Source: Phycisphaerae bacterium
Lineage (GTDB): Bacteria > Planctomycetota > Phycisphaerae > UBA1845 > UTPLA1
Direction: 5' to 3'
DNA length: 64,000 bases
NCBI GenBank assembly: GCA_035275405.1
Contig: DATEMU010000013.1
Location: forward strand, 1 to 64,000
The position numbers and the translations under genes are program-made. Every line of letters starts with the position of its first letter. Positions within the stretch are counted from its first letter, which is position 1. Positions 51,261 through 60,166 of the stretch are shown here, piece by piece. Below the pieces are notes generated by a model that was given only the letters and a program-made list of their open reading frames with translations, did no database searches and had not been told where the DNA came from.

Positions 51261-52684
51261 CGCCGCCCATGACTTCGACGCCTTCCCAACCCGATCGCTC
51301 TCTGCCCGTCGCTCCCGGGCAGGAGGAAGCGCTCGACCCGGCGAATCAATCGCTGGCCGAGGCCCTGCGCAAGAGCTTCGGCATCCTCAAGCTCCTCATG
51401 CTCGTCCTCGTCGTCCTCTATTTCCTCAGCGGCTGGTTCAGTGTCAAACCACATGAGCAGGGCCTCGTCCTCCGTTACGGCCGGATCGTCGGCGCCGCGC
51501 CCGGTCAGCCTACCGAGGCCGCCGTGCTCCGGCCCGGCTGGCACTGGTCCTGGCCCTATCCCTTTGAGCGCTGGATCACCGTCCCCACCAGCGAGCGCGA
51601 GCTTCCGGTCGAGTTCATGTTCCAGCTCTCTGATCAGGAAAAGGCGACGGGCATCGCCGGGCCCAAGTACAACGCCTTGAGCCCGCTCCGCGACGATTAT
51701 CTCATCACGGGCGACGTCAACATCCTGCACGCCTCGCTGATCATCAAGTACCGCATCACCGACGCCGTCAACTATGTGACCTACGTCCATCCCATGCCCG
51801 CCCCTCTCGCCGGTCCCAGGTCCCCGGCGTTCGAGCGATATCCCGAATACACCATCCTGTCGAGTCTCGCGCGGGATGCCGTGATCGAGTGTGCCGCCCG
51901 CGAAGAAGCCCTCGTCATTCGCGGAAGCAAGCAGGACGAATTTCTGCTGGCCGTCGCCCGGGGGATCAATCAAAAACTCGACGAATTGGCCCAGGCGGGA
52001 ACGCCGCTGGGCATCAGCGTCGACCCCAACACCGGCGTGCTCGCGCCCAAGAGCAGCACCGTCGAGGCGATCCTGCCCCCGCGGCAGGTGCAGGAGGATT
52101 TCGACAAGGTCTTCTCCGCCCAGACGGAAATGGCCTCGACTATCACCAAGGCCCGCTCGGAGGCTCGCGAGAGGAAATTGCAGGCCGCCGGTCCGGACTT
52201 TGCGCCGTTGGCCGAGGCGATCTCGAAGGAATACGACCTCCTGACCAAGCTCATTTCCACGGAGTCGGCAAAGGGGTCAACGGAGGACCTGCAAAAGCAA
52301 TACGACGCGCAGCGCGTGCAGGTCGAGGCGCTCCTGGAAAAAGCCAGCGGCAGTGTCCAGGGAATCATCAAGGGGGCCATGATCCAGCGCGACCAGGTCG
52401 TCAAGGAGGCCGCCGGCGACTGGGAACAATTCAAGTCCCTGCTGCCCGAGTATCAGCGCAACCCGGAGATCTTCATCAGCCGCCTCCGCGACGAAACCTA
52501 TGCCCGCGCTCTGGACAACCCGGAAATCGCAAAAATGTGGGTATCCAAGGATCGGGACGGGAAGATCTGGCTGAGAATTCCCCGCAGTTCCGACATGCCC
52601 GCGGCCGCGCGGGATAAGAGGGACGATCACGACCTCGGCGCCGGGCAACCCCGCAAGAAAAAACCGGAGCTGGTGATGCCATGA
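51257..52684 (+). CDS. SPFH-domain protein, HflK-like (third of three)
   Basis: This 475-residue protein has a soluble N-terminus, one membrane helix (about 42-61) and an SPFH domain starting WFSVKPHEQGLVLRYGRIVG, with LRPGWHWSWPYPFERW. It continues with long coiled coil (TITKARSEARERKLQAAG, LEKASGSVQGIIKG) up to about 430 and a charged tail. The order resembles HflK. It overlaps the HflC-like gene and the ABC ATPase by four bases on each side (both ATGA), so all are translated together. Confidence 0.88.
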   Translation: MTPPMTSTPSQPDRSLPVAPGQEEALDPANQSLAEALRKSFGILKLLMLVLVVLYFLSGWFSVKPHEQGLVLRYGRIVGAAPGQPTEAAVLRPGWHWSWPYPFERWITVPTSERELPVEFMFQLSDQEKATGIAGPKYNALSPLRDDYLITGDVNILHASLIIKYRITDAVNYVTYVHPMPAPLAGPRSPAFERYPEYTILSSLARDAVIECAAREEALVIRGSKQDEFLLAVARGINQKLDELAQAGTPLGISVDPNTGVLAPKSSTVEAILPPRQVQEDFDKVFSAQTEMASTITKARSEARERKLQAAGPDFAPLAEAISKEYDLLTKLISTESAKGSTEDLQKQYDAQRVQVEALLEKASGSVQGIIKGAMIQRDQVVKEAAGDWEQFKSLLPEYQRNPEIFISRLRDETYARALDNPEIAKMWVSKDRDGKIWLRIPRSSDMPAAARDKRDDHDLGAGQPRKKKPELVMP

Positions 52685-53886
52685 GCACCGACCGCACCCT
52701 GCCGCCGGTCGTCGAGTGCGTCGCCCTCACCAAAGTGTTTCAGGACTTCTGGGGGCGGGACAAGGTCCTCGCCGTCGACCATCTCGATCTCGACGTCCGC
52801 CCCGGCGAAGTCCTGGGCCTGCTGGGGCCCAACGGCTCCGGCAAATCCACGACGATAAAGATGCTGCTCGGCTTGTTATACCCGACCTCGGGCGCGGCCC
52901 GCGTCTTCGGCCGCCCGCCGACGGACACCGCCGTCAAAGCCCGCATCGGCTTCATGCCCGAAGAGTCCTATCTCTACCGCTATCTCAACGCGTATGAGAC
53001 GCTCGACTACTACGGTCGCCTTTTTAAGCTCGATCGCCACGAGCGCCGCAAACGCACCGAACAGCTCATCGAAATGGTCGGCCTCAAGCGCGCCGGCCGC
53101 CGGCCCGTCGGTACATACTCAAAGGGGATGGCCCGCCGCATCGGCCTCGCCCAGGCCTTGATCAACGACCCGGACTTCCTCATCCTCGACGAGCCGACGA
53201 CCGGCCTCGATCCCGTCGGTACGCGCCAGATCAAGGACGTCATCGAAATCCTCGGCGAGCGCGGCAAGACCGTCTTGCTGTGCAGCCACCTGCTCGCCGA
53301 TGTCGAGGACGTGTGCGACCGCGTCGCGATCATGTACGGCGGTCGTCGGCAGGCCCTCGGTCCCGTTGGCGATCTGTTGGAACGGCGCGACGTCACACAG
53401 ATCACCGCCCGCCAACTCAACGACGTCGCCATTCGCAAGATCCGCGAGATCATCGCCCAATCAGGAAGCGACACACTTTCCGTCGATCACCCCACCGACC
53501 GCCTCGAATCGCTCTTCCTTCGCGTCGTCAGCCAGGCTCAGCGCGAAAAGCTGCAAACGAGCGGCGCCGAATCGACCGTCGGCGTCTCCGAGTTTCTCGG
53601 TGGCAAGGGCGGCACGCCCGCCTCGCTCGTCGACGAGTTGGTGGAGGCCGGCCGCCATGCCGCGCCGCCCGTCGCCGTCGATACGGACGTCTCGTCCCCG
53701 CCGGCCCCGGCCCCGCGAACCGACCTCATCGAGCAACTTGAAAAAGGAAAAAAGCCGGCGCCCCCCGCTGAAGTCGCTGGGCCTATTGAATCACCCCTCC
53801 CGCACCGCGAACCCGACCGCGCCGTGCTGGAACGCCTGCTTCAACCCTCGCCCTCGAAGCCGCCGCCGTCGGACTCCTCCTCCTGA
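52681..53886 (+). CDS. ABC transporter ATP-binding protein with C-terminal extension
   Basis: This 401-residue protein carries Walker A GPNGSGKST (49-57), signature YSKGMARRIGLAQ, Walker B FLILDEPTTGLDP and the switch His in LCSHLLADVEDV. The Walker B region continues into the D-loop. It matches the ABC-2 exporter class (CcmA-type). After residue 230 a nonstandard extension continues to 401, ending in a Pro/Ala-rich region. The third SPFH gene overlaps its start and the permease gene starts 26 bases after its stop. Confidence 0.9.
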   Translation: MSTDRTLPPVVECVALTKVFQDFWGRDKVLAVDHLDLDVRPGEVLGLLGPNGSGKSTTIKMLLGLLYPTSGAARVFGRPPTDTAVKARIGFMPEESYLYRYLNAYETLDYYGRLFKLDRHERRKRTEQLIEMVGLKRAGRRPVGTYSKGMARRIGLAQALINDPDFLILDEPTTGLDPVGTRQIKDVIEILGERGKTVLLCSHLLADVEDVCDRVAIMYGGRRQALGPVGDLLERRDVTQITARQLNDVAIRKIREIIAQSGSDTLSVDHPTDRLESLFLRVVSQAQREKLQTSGAESTVGVSEFLGGKGGTPASLVDELVEAGRHAAPPVAVDTDVSSPPAPAPRTDLIEQLEKGKKPAPPAEVAGPIESPLPHREPDRAVLERLLQPSPSKPPPSDSSS

Positions 53887-53911
53887 TCTCTCCTCTCACG
53901 GTCGCCGCCCC

Positions 53912-55645
53912 ATGGAAAACACCTTCTTCATGATCATGTTCACCTTCGGCGGCCTCATGGGCCTGCTGACGCTCGTGTACGTGATCCGCCAGGCCTTCAA
54001 TCGCCAGGCCGGCGAAGTCGGCGGCTGGGAGTTGCGCGGCGCCCGCCAGCGCATCACCGCCGTCGCCCGCACGACGCTGGCCGAGGGGATCCGCGCCAAA
54101 GTCGCCTCCGGCTTCGCCCTGATGATCCTCGTGGCGATCCCCCTCTTCTGGCTCACCGCCGAAGGCGACGGGACCATCAAAGGCCGCCTGCAGATGTTCA
54201 TCTCGTATTCGATGGGCTTTACCGGCTTCATACTCGCCCTGCTGACCATCCTCTTCTCGTGTCGCAGCCTTTCCGTCGAGATTGTCAGCCGGCAGATCTA
54301 CGGCGTCGTTTCCAAACCGATCCCCCGCTGGCAGATCGTCGCCGGCAAGTGGGTCGGCATCATGACGCTCAACGTCTTGCTGCTCGCGCTGGCCGTCCTC
54401 ATGACCCGTGTCGGCACGACCATTATCGTGGAACGCTACAAGGGTACCCTCCTGCACGACCTCGAAACGTACGGCGCGCTCACGCCCAGCCAGGCCGCCG
54501 CCGTGGTCGATCGACTCGAACAGGTCCGGGGGCCCGGCGCCAAGGGAATGGGCAGCCCCCTCATCGCGGCGTTTGCCGACGCCCTCGGAAAAACCCGGCA
54601 GCAGATCGGGGACATCCTCATCCGCCTGCCCGAACCCAGCCGTGTCAACCTCCGCCGCTTCGACGAATTGCGCCGCCAGGTCCTCGTCGCCCGCACCGGG
54701 ATTCCCGCGCCTGTCCCGGACCTGACCAAGGACATCGATGAACTCTATGACCGGCTCAAGTCGGAAGATCGGCTCCCCGAAGGCTGGTCGGACAAGCGCA
54801 TTCGCGACCAGATTCGCACGGCCCTCGGCGCGCAGTACATCACCATCGCTCCCGGCGACGGTCGCCAATGGGAAATGAAGGGCCCGCCTCCCCAGGAGGG
54901 TTCTGACCACATCATGAGCATCCGCTTCAAGTTCCGAACGTCGTCGCCGCCGCTGGCGGCGCGCTTCGAGGGTCGAACGCTGGAAGCCGACACCCTGTTG
55001 TGCCTATGGGGACTGGGCGACCCGCGAAAGCCCAATTTCCTCGAACAGGCCGACACATTTCCCGTGAACACGACGAACGAATTGGAAATCCCCCAGCAGG
55101 GCATCGAGCCGGACGGAACCATCCGCGTCAGCGTCGTGAATATTGATCCCCGCCGGCTCGATGCGATTTTCGACATCGAAGGCGAAGAAGTGGAAGTGCT
55201 TTATCGCGTCGGCTCGTTTGAACTGAGTCTCTTTCAGGCAGCGCTGGCTCTGCTCATCCCTCTGGCCTGCCTGGCCGCCTTCGGGGTTTGCGCCTCGACA
55301 TTCCTGAGCTTTCCCGTCGGCGCGCTCATCGTCCTCACGCTCTACATCATCAGCTCGTCCATGGGGTTCGTCGCTGATTCGCTCGCCGTCTCCGAGGAAT
55401 ACGCCCCGCCCGACTACGATCGCGACTTGGCCTATCAGATCCGGAAGACGACGGTCGAAACCTTTGGTTGGGTACTCTCCATCGGCGACGTCGACCCCGT
55501 CCGCCATTTGATCGAGGGGCGGGCAGTCGGCTGGCGCATACTCTGGGAGAAGACCTGGAAATTCGTGCTCGTGAAAGGGATGTTGGTGATGCTTGTCGCC
55601 GTCTGGGTCTTTCGACGCCGCGAACTCGCGGCAGTCATCGTGTGA
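53912..55645 (+). CDS. ABC-2 type permease with large soluble insertion
   Basis: This 577-residue protein opens with a hydrophobic segment (FFMIMFTFGGLMGLLTLVYVI) and has helices near 70, 100 and 155, then a soluble region at about 180-430 (GRQWEMKGPPPQEGSD, VNTTNELEIPQQGI), then helices near 440-495 and 550. RQIYGVVSKPIPRWQIVAGKWVGI matches the permease at 46750. ATG 53912 is preferred; the open frame extends upstream inside the ATPase gene but is a shadow there. The large soluble part is probably periplasmic. Substrate unknown. Confidence 0.82.
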   Translation: MENTFFMIMFTFGGLMGLLTLVYVIRQAFNRQAGEVGGWELRGARQRITAVARTTLAEGIRAKVASGFALMILVAIPLFWLTAEGDGTIKGRLQMFISYSMGFTGFILALLTILFSCRSLSVEIVSRQIYGVVSKPIPRWQIVAGKWVGIMTLNVLLLALAVLMTRVGTTIIVERYKGTLLHDLETYGALTPSQAAAVVDRLEQVRGPGAKGMGSPLIAAFADALGKTRQQIGDILIRLPEPSRVNLRRFDELRRQVLVARTGIPAPVPDLTKDIDELYDRLKSEDRLPEGWSDKRIRDQIRTALGAQYITIAPGDGRQWEMKGPPPQEGSDHIMSIRFKFRTSSPPLAARFEGRTLEADTLLCLWGLGDPRKPNFLEQADTFPVNTTNELEIPQQGIEPDGTIRVSVVNIDPRRLDAIFDIEGEEVEVLYRVGSFELSLFQAALALLIPLACLAAFGVCASTFLSFPVGALIVLTLYIISSSMGFVADSLAVSEEYAPPDYDRDLAYQIRKTTVETFGWVLSIGDVDPVRHLIEGRAVGWRILWEKTWKFVLVKGMLVMLVAVWVFRRRELAAVIV

Positions 55646-55649
55646 ATCC

Positions 55650-56027
55650 ATGTTCGCACTGCTCTCAGTCTGGATCGCCCTCGGCGCACTGATCACGTCC
55701 ATCGTCGTGGTCTTCTGGCGCGCCGAAGATCGCGAATCCGTCGTCACGCTGCTGCCCTACACCATCGCCTTCTCCGCCACGCTGGCCGCCGGCGTACTGT
55801 GGGGCCTGCGCCGCAAGGAATCTGACGAGCCCGGCGTCGCCGGTCAGCGCCTCCAATCGATCGCTTCCATCGTCGTAAATAGTCTGACATTTGCCGTCCT
55901 GCTCGTCTGGCTGCACGGCGTCGTAGACGGTCTGCTTGGCGTCCTCGTCGAGGGCGTCTTTCTGTGCTTCGTTTACTGGCTCTACACGCGAGTTCTGGTG
56001 CCGGAATCGTCGGCCACAGGAGGTTGA
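55650..56027 (+). CDS. Small four-helix membrane protein
   Basis: This 125-residue protein has hydrophobic helices at about 3-22, 36-53, 71-88 and 89-110. It begins five bases after the permease stop, so it belongs to the SPFH/ABC operon. No motif identifies it. Its gene is the last one before a likely operon end; no terminator is obvious before 56163. It could be an accessory subunit of the exporter, which is inference. Confidence 0.65.
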   Translation: MFALLSVWIALGALITSIVVVFWRAEDRESVVTLLPYTIAFSATLAAGVLWGLRRKESDEPGVAGQRLQSIASIVVNSLTFAVLLVWLHGVVDGLLGVLVEGVFLCFVYWLYTRVLVPESSATGG

Positions 56028-56162
56028 CGTCGTTCCCGTTTGCTTGCCGCTCACGGCCCGCGCCGGTAACATTTTCAGTCTTTGCATCGGCCCGCCGGGA
56101 GGCAGAAAGCCCGCGGCGGGTACCTGTTCAGTTGGCCGCGTTTATGGAGAGTCGGAGGCCCC

Positions 56163-58193
56163 ATGCCCAACTACACGACCGAGGACATCCGCAACATCGC
56201 CCTGGTGGGACATAGCGGATCGGGAAAGACCTCTCTTTGTGAAGCCCTGCTCCACACGACCGGCGCGACCGGCCGGCTCGGCAGCGTCGCCGACAAGACC
56301 AGCCACCTGGACGTGGACGAGGAAGAAAAAGAGCGCGGCATCTCGATCGAGTCGCACATCCTGAGTCTCGCGCACGACAAGCGCGTGCTCAACGTCATCG
56401 ATACGCCCGGCTCGCCCGACTTCATCGGCCCGGCCATCGCCGCCCTGGCCGCCGTCGAGACCGCCGTCATCGTCGTCAATGCTTCCGCCGGCGTCCAGGT
56501 CAACACCCGCCGCCTGAAGGACCAGGCCGCCGCCAACGGTCTGGCCCGCGTCGTCGTCGTCAACCGCATCGACGGCGAGAACGTCCATCTTGACGATCTG
56601 ATGAAGGCCCTCAAGGAAACCATCGGCCCGGAAGTCACGCCGATCAACCTCCCGTCGGGCGGTCGCAAGTCCGTCGTCGATTGCATCGCCAACGACAAGG
56701 GCGACGTCGACGTCTCCAGCGTCGCCGAGGCGCACACCAACATCGTCGAGCGCGTCGCCGAAGTCGATGACGCCCTCTTGAACAAATACTTCGAAGCCGG
56801 CGAGCTTTCCGCCGAGGAAGTGGAAGTCAATCTGCCCAAGGCGATCGCCGCCGGGAAGATCGTCCCCATCCTCTTCACCAACGCCCGCGCCAACGTCGGC
56901 ATCAAGGAACTGCTCGCCTTTCTGGCCAAGGAATGCCCCAACCCCACGCAGGGTAAACAGCGCAAGCTCATCGTCGGCGGCGAGGAAAAACCGCTGAGCG
57001 CCGGCGGCCCCTTTTGCGGTCAGGTCTTCAAGATCGCCGTCGATCACAAGAGCCACATCAAGTACGCCTTTCTTCGCGCCCTGGCCGGCCGCCTCAAGCC
57101 CGACGGCACGCTGCTCATGCCCGGCGAAAAGAAAGGCGCCCGACCAGGCCACTTTCTCAAGTTTCAGGGGGCGGACCATAAGGACGTGGATGAGGCCATT
57201 GCGGGCGACATCATTGCCGTCGCCAAGATGGATTTTCATATCGGGAACACGGTCTTCGGCGACACGGTGGAAGGCAAAGTACCAATGCCGAAATTCCCGA
57301 ACCCGATGTATGCGCTCGCCCTCGAGCCGACGGCTCGCGGCGACGAGACCAAGATCAGCGATGCCGTCCGTCGCTTCACGGACATCGACCCCTGCTTCAA
57401 GGCGGTGCACGACCCGCAGACCCACGAACTGGTGATCAGCGGCGTCGGCGATTTGCACCTCCGCGCGATCCTTTCCAAGATGCAGCGGCAGTTCAAACTC
57501 ACCGTCAACACCAAGCCGCCAAAAATCCCTTACCGCGAGACGATTACGATGACGGCCGAGGGGCACCATCGCCACAAGAAGCAAACCGGCGGCGCGGGGC
57601 AGTTTGGCGAGGTCTATCTCAAGGTCGAACCGCTCCCGCGCGGCACCGAACCGCCCTTGGAATGGTCTTGGGATATCTTCGGCGGATCAATCCCCAGCAG
57701 CTTCGAGCCGGCGATTCGCAAAGGCGTCATGGAATTGATGGGCCAGGGGGCCCTCGCCGGTTTCCCGCTTCAGGACATCAAGGTGATGATCACGGATGGT
57801 AAAGACCATCCCGTCGATTCCAAGGAAGTCGCCTTCAAGACGGCGGGCAAGTACGCCTTCAAGGACGCCATCCTCAAGGCCAAGCCCGTCCTGCTCGAAC
57901 CGATCGTCAACATCGAAGTCACCGTCCCTCAGGACAACGTCGGCGACATCACCGGCGACCTCGCCCAGCGCCGCGGCCGCCCCAGCGGACAGGACATGCT
58001 CCCCGGCAACCTGGCCGTCATTAAGGCGCAGGTCCCGCTCGCCAGAGTCGCCGACTACCACTCGCGCCTCAGCTCCATCACCGGCGGCAAGGGCAGCTTC
58101 GCCATGGAACTCTCACACTACGAACCCGTCCCCTCGAACGAGGCGCAGGCGATCATCGCCCAGTACAAGCCGCATAAGGAAGAGGAAGAGTGA
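56163..58193 (+). CDS. Elongation factor G-like GTPase (EF-G2 type), catalytic His replaced
   Basis: This 676-residue protein has the five-domain EF-G order. G1 is GHSGSGKT (16-23), G2 lies in SHLDVDEEEKERGISI, G3 is DTPGS (80-84), and G4 is NRID (134-137). Later TGGAGQFGEVYLKVEPLP, and LAQRRGRPSGQDM near the C-terminus, mark domains IV-V. In ordinary EF-G the third motif reads DTPGH and its His activates water for GTP hydrolysis; here it is Ser. Tyr or other residues at this site occur in FusA2-like paralogues. A ribosome-associated role other than standard translocation is possible. Confidence 0.9.
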   Translation: MPNYTTEDIRNIALVGHSGSGKTSLCEALLHTTGATGRLGSVADKTSHLDVDEEEKERGISIESHILSLAHDKRVLNVIDTPGSPDFIGPAIAALAAVETAVIVVNASAGVQVNTRRLKDQAAANGLARVVVVNRIDGENVHLDDLMKALKETIGPEVTPINLPSGGRKSVVDCIANDKGDVDVSSVAEAHTNIVERVAEVDDALLNKYFEAGELSAEEVEVNLPKAIAAGKIVPILFTNARANVGIKELLAFLAKECPNPTQGKQRKLIVGGEEKPLSAGGPFCGQVFKIAVDHKSHIKYAFLRALAGRLKPDGTLLMPGEKKGARPGHFLKFQGADHKDVDEAIAGDIIAVAKMDFHIGNTVFGDTVEGKVPMPKFPNPMYALALEPTARGDETKISDAVRRFTDIDPCFKAVHDPQTHELVISGVGDLHLRAILSKMQRQFKLTVNTKPPKIPYRETITMTAEGHHRHKKQTGGAGQFGEVYLKVEPLPRGTEPPLEWSWDIFGGSIPSSFEPAIRKGVMELMGQGALAGFPLQDIKVMITDGKDHPVDSKEVAFKTAGKYAFKDAILKAKPVLLEPIVNIEVTVPQDNVGDITGDLAQRRGRPSGQDMLPGNLAVIKAQVPLARVADYHSRLSSITGGKGSFAMELSHYEPVPSNEAQAIIAQYKPHKEEEE

Positions 58194-58239
58194 ATAAGCA
58201 GGGGGAGGCACTTATACTATTGGCGAGGAGCGAGTAATC

Positions 58240-58467
58240 GTGGCCGATATCCTGTCCATTGCGGAAATTTGCAATCGATACGACTCCGAATGGATTCTCG
58301 TTGAGGATCCAGAGGTAGACGAAAACTTGGAAGTCGTTCGGGGCAAGGTAGTATGGCACAGCAAAGACAGGGATGAAGTCTATCAAAAAATGCTTGAGCT
58401 TCGCCCCAAACAATCTGCTACCCTCTTTACCGGCCGCATGCCCAAGGACACGGCGATCGCGCTATGA
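58240..58467 (+). CDS. Small protein paired with a retropepsin-like gene
   Basis: This 75-residue protein reads DSEWILVEDPEVDENLEVVRGKVVWHSKDRDEVYQKML with a short C-terminal tail. It starts at GTG 58240 after GAGGAG (58225-58230) and ends ATGA-overlapping the next gene. TATACT at 58213-58218 may start transcription near 58225. I recall similar small proteins beside retropepsin-like genes, but no function is known. Together the two genes have lower GC than the flanks. Confidence 0.68.
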   Translation: MADILSIAEICNRYDSEWILVEDPEVDENLEVVRGKVVWHSKDRDEVYQKMLELRPKQSATLFTGRMPKDTAIAL

Positions 58468-58847
58468 GTTTTTCGTTCGATCCCACCGAGGGCTTAATCA
58501 TCGTTAACGTGCGATTCTGGGGGCCTGCCGGAATGAGTTATGCCCGGCTGGCGCTCGATACAGGCGCGACGGGCACGATGTTCAACACAGCCAAGCTTGT
58601 CTATGCGGGATACGACCCAGCGGCCGCCGAGGAGCGCGTCAGGGTAACGACGGGGAGCGGTATCGAGTATGCCCCCCGCCTGTCAATCTCTCAGATCGAA
58701 GCGCTGGGTCAACATCGGAAATCGTTGCCGGTACTCGCGCACACGTTGCCGCCGAGTGCGTCGGTCGATGGGTTGCTAGGTCTTGATTTCTTCCGTGGAC
58801 ATCGTTTGGAGATCGACTTTCAAGAAGGACGAATTGTCCTGGACTAG
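58464..58847 (+). CDS. Retropepsin-like aspartic protease
   Basis: This 127-residue protein has the retropepsin signature ALDTGATGTM with the catalytic Asp at about 32, and later VDGLLGLDFFRGHRLEIDFQEGRIVL, the flap-proximal end of the fold. A single DTG per chain implies action as a homodimer. It overlaps the preceding small gene by four bases. Physiological role unknown. A pair of a small acidic protein and a retropepsin could be a regulator/protease unit (inference). Confidence 0.82.
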   Translation: MSFSFDPTEGLIIVNVRFWGPAGMSYARLALDTGATGTMFNTAKLVYAGYDPAAAEERVRVTTGSGIEYAPRLSISQIEALGQHRKSLPVLAHTLPPSASVDGLLGLDFFRGHRLEIDFQEGRIVLD

Positions 58848-58857
58848 CGTCACAACC

Positions 58858-59859
58858 ATGTCGGCAAACGGCCCTGTCATGCAGATCGATCCGCCTACTT
58901 CGAATCGCCTCGACGCCGAGCCTTCCGCCGATGCGTCCGCATCGCCATCACTTCTGCCCGACCGTCCCATCCCCTGGTTTATCCGCGCCCGCATCGCCTT
59001 CGTTCGCGGCTTCCTCATGACCTACGCCCGCTGCTTCGGTCTCTCCGGCCTCTACAAGCTCGGCCAGGCCTTCGCCACGCTGGAATACCTGTCGGACTAC
59101 AAGCGCCGCCGCCGCGTCGATCGCAAACTGGTCCAATATTTCCACGACGATTTCACGCCCGCCCAGCGCCGCCGCATCACCTGGCGCTATTTCATGCGCG
59201 TCCGCTGCGACAAAATGTTCTACACCATCATGGACCGCATCCCCCGCGCCAAACTGATGAACCGCATCAAGCCCAAGGGGCAGGAATACGTCGACGCCGC
59301 CCTCTCCGATGGCAAGGGTGTCTACATCGCCCTCTGCCACTTTGGAGCCGCCCATGTTGCCGGCCTGATGGGCGCACTCTTGGGCTATGACATTGCCGGC
59401 GTCCGCGACGGCCGGGAAAGCCACGTCCGCCGGTACATCCAGAAAAAGTACCGCGACACCTTCCCCGAAGTGGCGAAGATGAACATCGTCCTCGCCTCGT
59501 CCTTCCCGCGCATGCTCTACCGCCACCTGAAGAAAAACGGCGTCGTCGCCAGCCTCCTCGACGTCGAGCGCCAGCGCGGGGATAACACCAAGACCGTTCC
59601 CGTCACGCTCTTCGGCGAAACGCGCAATATCCTGGCCGGCCCGGTGCAGATCGCCCTCCGCAACGGCGCACCTACCATTCAGGGGTTCGTCGTCTCCCGG
59701 CGCAACTTCTACTACCAGCTCATCGTCACGCCCCCGCTGCTCACCCCCGAACAAGCGCAGGGCGACGAAGACGCCGCGATCGCCAATACCTTGCAACGGT
59801 ACGCCGCCGGCGTCGAGGCTTTCGCCAGGCGCCATCCCGATCATCTCATGAACATCTGA
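58858..59859 (+). CDS. LpxL/HtrB-like lipid A acyltransferase family protein
   Basis: This 333-residue protein has the LABLAT fold order with LPDRPIPWFIRARIAFVRGF near the N-terminus, a membrane-proximal helix, and the GVYIALCHFGAAHVAG motif at about 163. Standard members have HxxxxD/E here; this one has HFGAAH, so the acid is replaced by His, a possible loss or change of activity. SLLDVERQRGD and PVQIALRNGAPTIQGFVV fit later blocks. The kdsD-like gene nearby suggests Kdo/lipid A work. ATG 58858 follows the retropepsin stop by ten bases. Confidence 0.72.
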   Translation: MSANGPVMQIDPPTSNRLDAEPSADASASPSLLPDRPIPWFIRARIAFVRGFLMTYARCFGLSGLYKLGQAFATLEYLSDYKRRRRVDRKLVQYFHDDFTPAQRRRITWRYFMRVRCDKMFYTIMDRIPRAKLMNRIKPKGQEYVDAALSDGKGVYIALCHFGAAHVAGLMGALLGYDIAGVRDGRESHVRRYIQKKYRDTFPEVAKMNIVLASSFPRMLYRHLKKNGVVASLLDVERQRGDNTKTVPVTLFGETRNILAGPVQIALRNGAPTIQGFVVSRRNFYYQLIVTPPLLTPEQAQGDEDAAIANTLQRYAAGVEAFARRHPDHLMNI

Positions 59860-59912
59860 CGCGTAAGCGATTGCGACCCCACCCATTCAGCCGCGGAAGC
59901 AATCTGAGAAGT

Positions 59913-60160
59913 GTAAAAAAGGCGTGCGGCGCCCTGTTGGTTTTGGCGCGGTCAAAGGGCGCCGCAGCGAGTGGAAGACGGGTTTTTCTAAAACTCCCAT
60001 CGGTCCGGAAACCGAACTCGATGAGATGGAATCTCAATCGATTCTAGGCTAACTGTTCGCCGTAATTCCTACGCCGATTCGACGCGTGGCAATCTGCCCG
60101 AATCGGAATCCCCCGAAGCGGAGTGTTATTTCCCCATCGCGAACAGCCGCTCCAACCTAC
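59913..60160 (-). ncRNA. Candidate orphan structured small RNA, about 247 nucleotides
   Basis: The minus-strand promoter at 60195-60167 would start transcription near 60160. A terminator with an 11-base-pair stem and six U residues ends it near 59913. Inside are the 8-base inverted repeat CTGTTCGC / GCGAACAG (60053-60060 and 60139-60146), enclosing CCGATTC / GAATCGG (60074-60080 and 60100-60106). Further small hairpins are at 60023-60035 (GAGAT-GGA-ATCTC) and 60000-60015 (TCGGT/ACCGA). No open frame fits the interval. I do not recognise tmRNA, RNase P RNA, SRP RNA or 6S signatures by eye. Confidence 0.5.
59915..59966 (-). terminator. Intrinsic terminator of the orphan RNA candidate
   Basis: On the minus strand TGCGGCGCCCT (59966-59956) pairs with AGGGCGCCGCA (59935-59925) over eleven bases around a 20-base loop, followed after four bases by six T residues (59920-59915). 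On the plus strand a T-run (59983-59987) lies 16 bases after the stem, so weaker termination of the acyltransferase transcript is possible. Confidence 0.8.
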
Positions 60161-60166
60161 TGTAAC

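Noticed and set aside
53300..53911. Upstream extension of the second ABC permease
   Set aside because: These codons lie inside the ATPase gene in another frame and read as Arg/Ser-rich nonsense; ATG 53912 begins the hydrophobic segment.
59846..60037. 63-codon minus-strand frame in the orphan RNA region
   Set aside because: It runs through the terminator and into the acyltransferase gene, so it cannot be the product of the minus-strand transcript.
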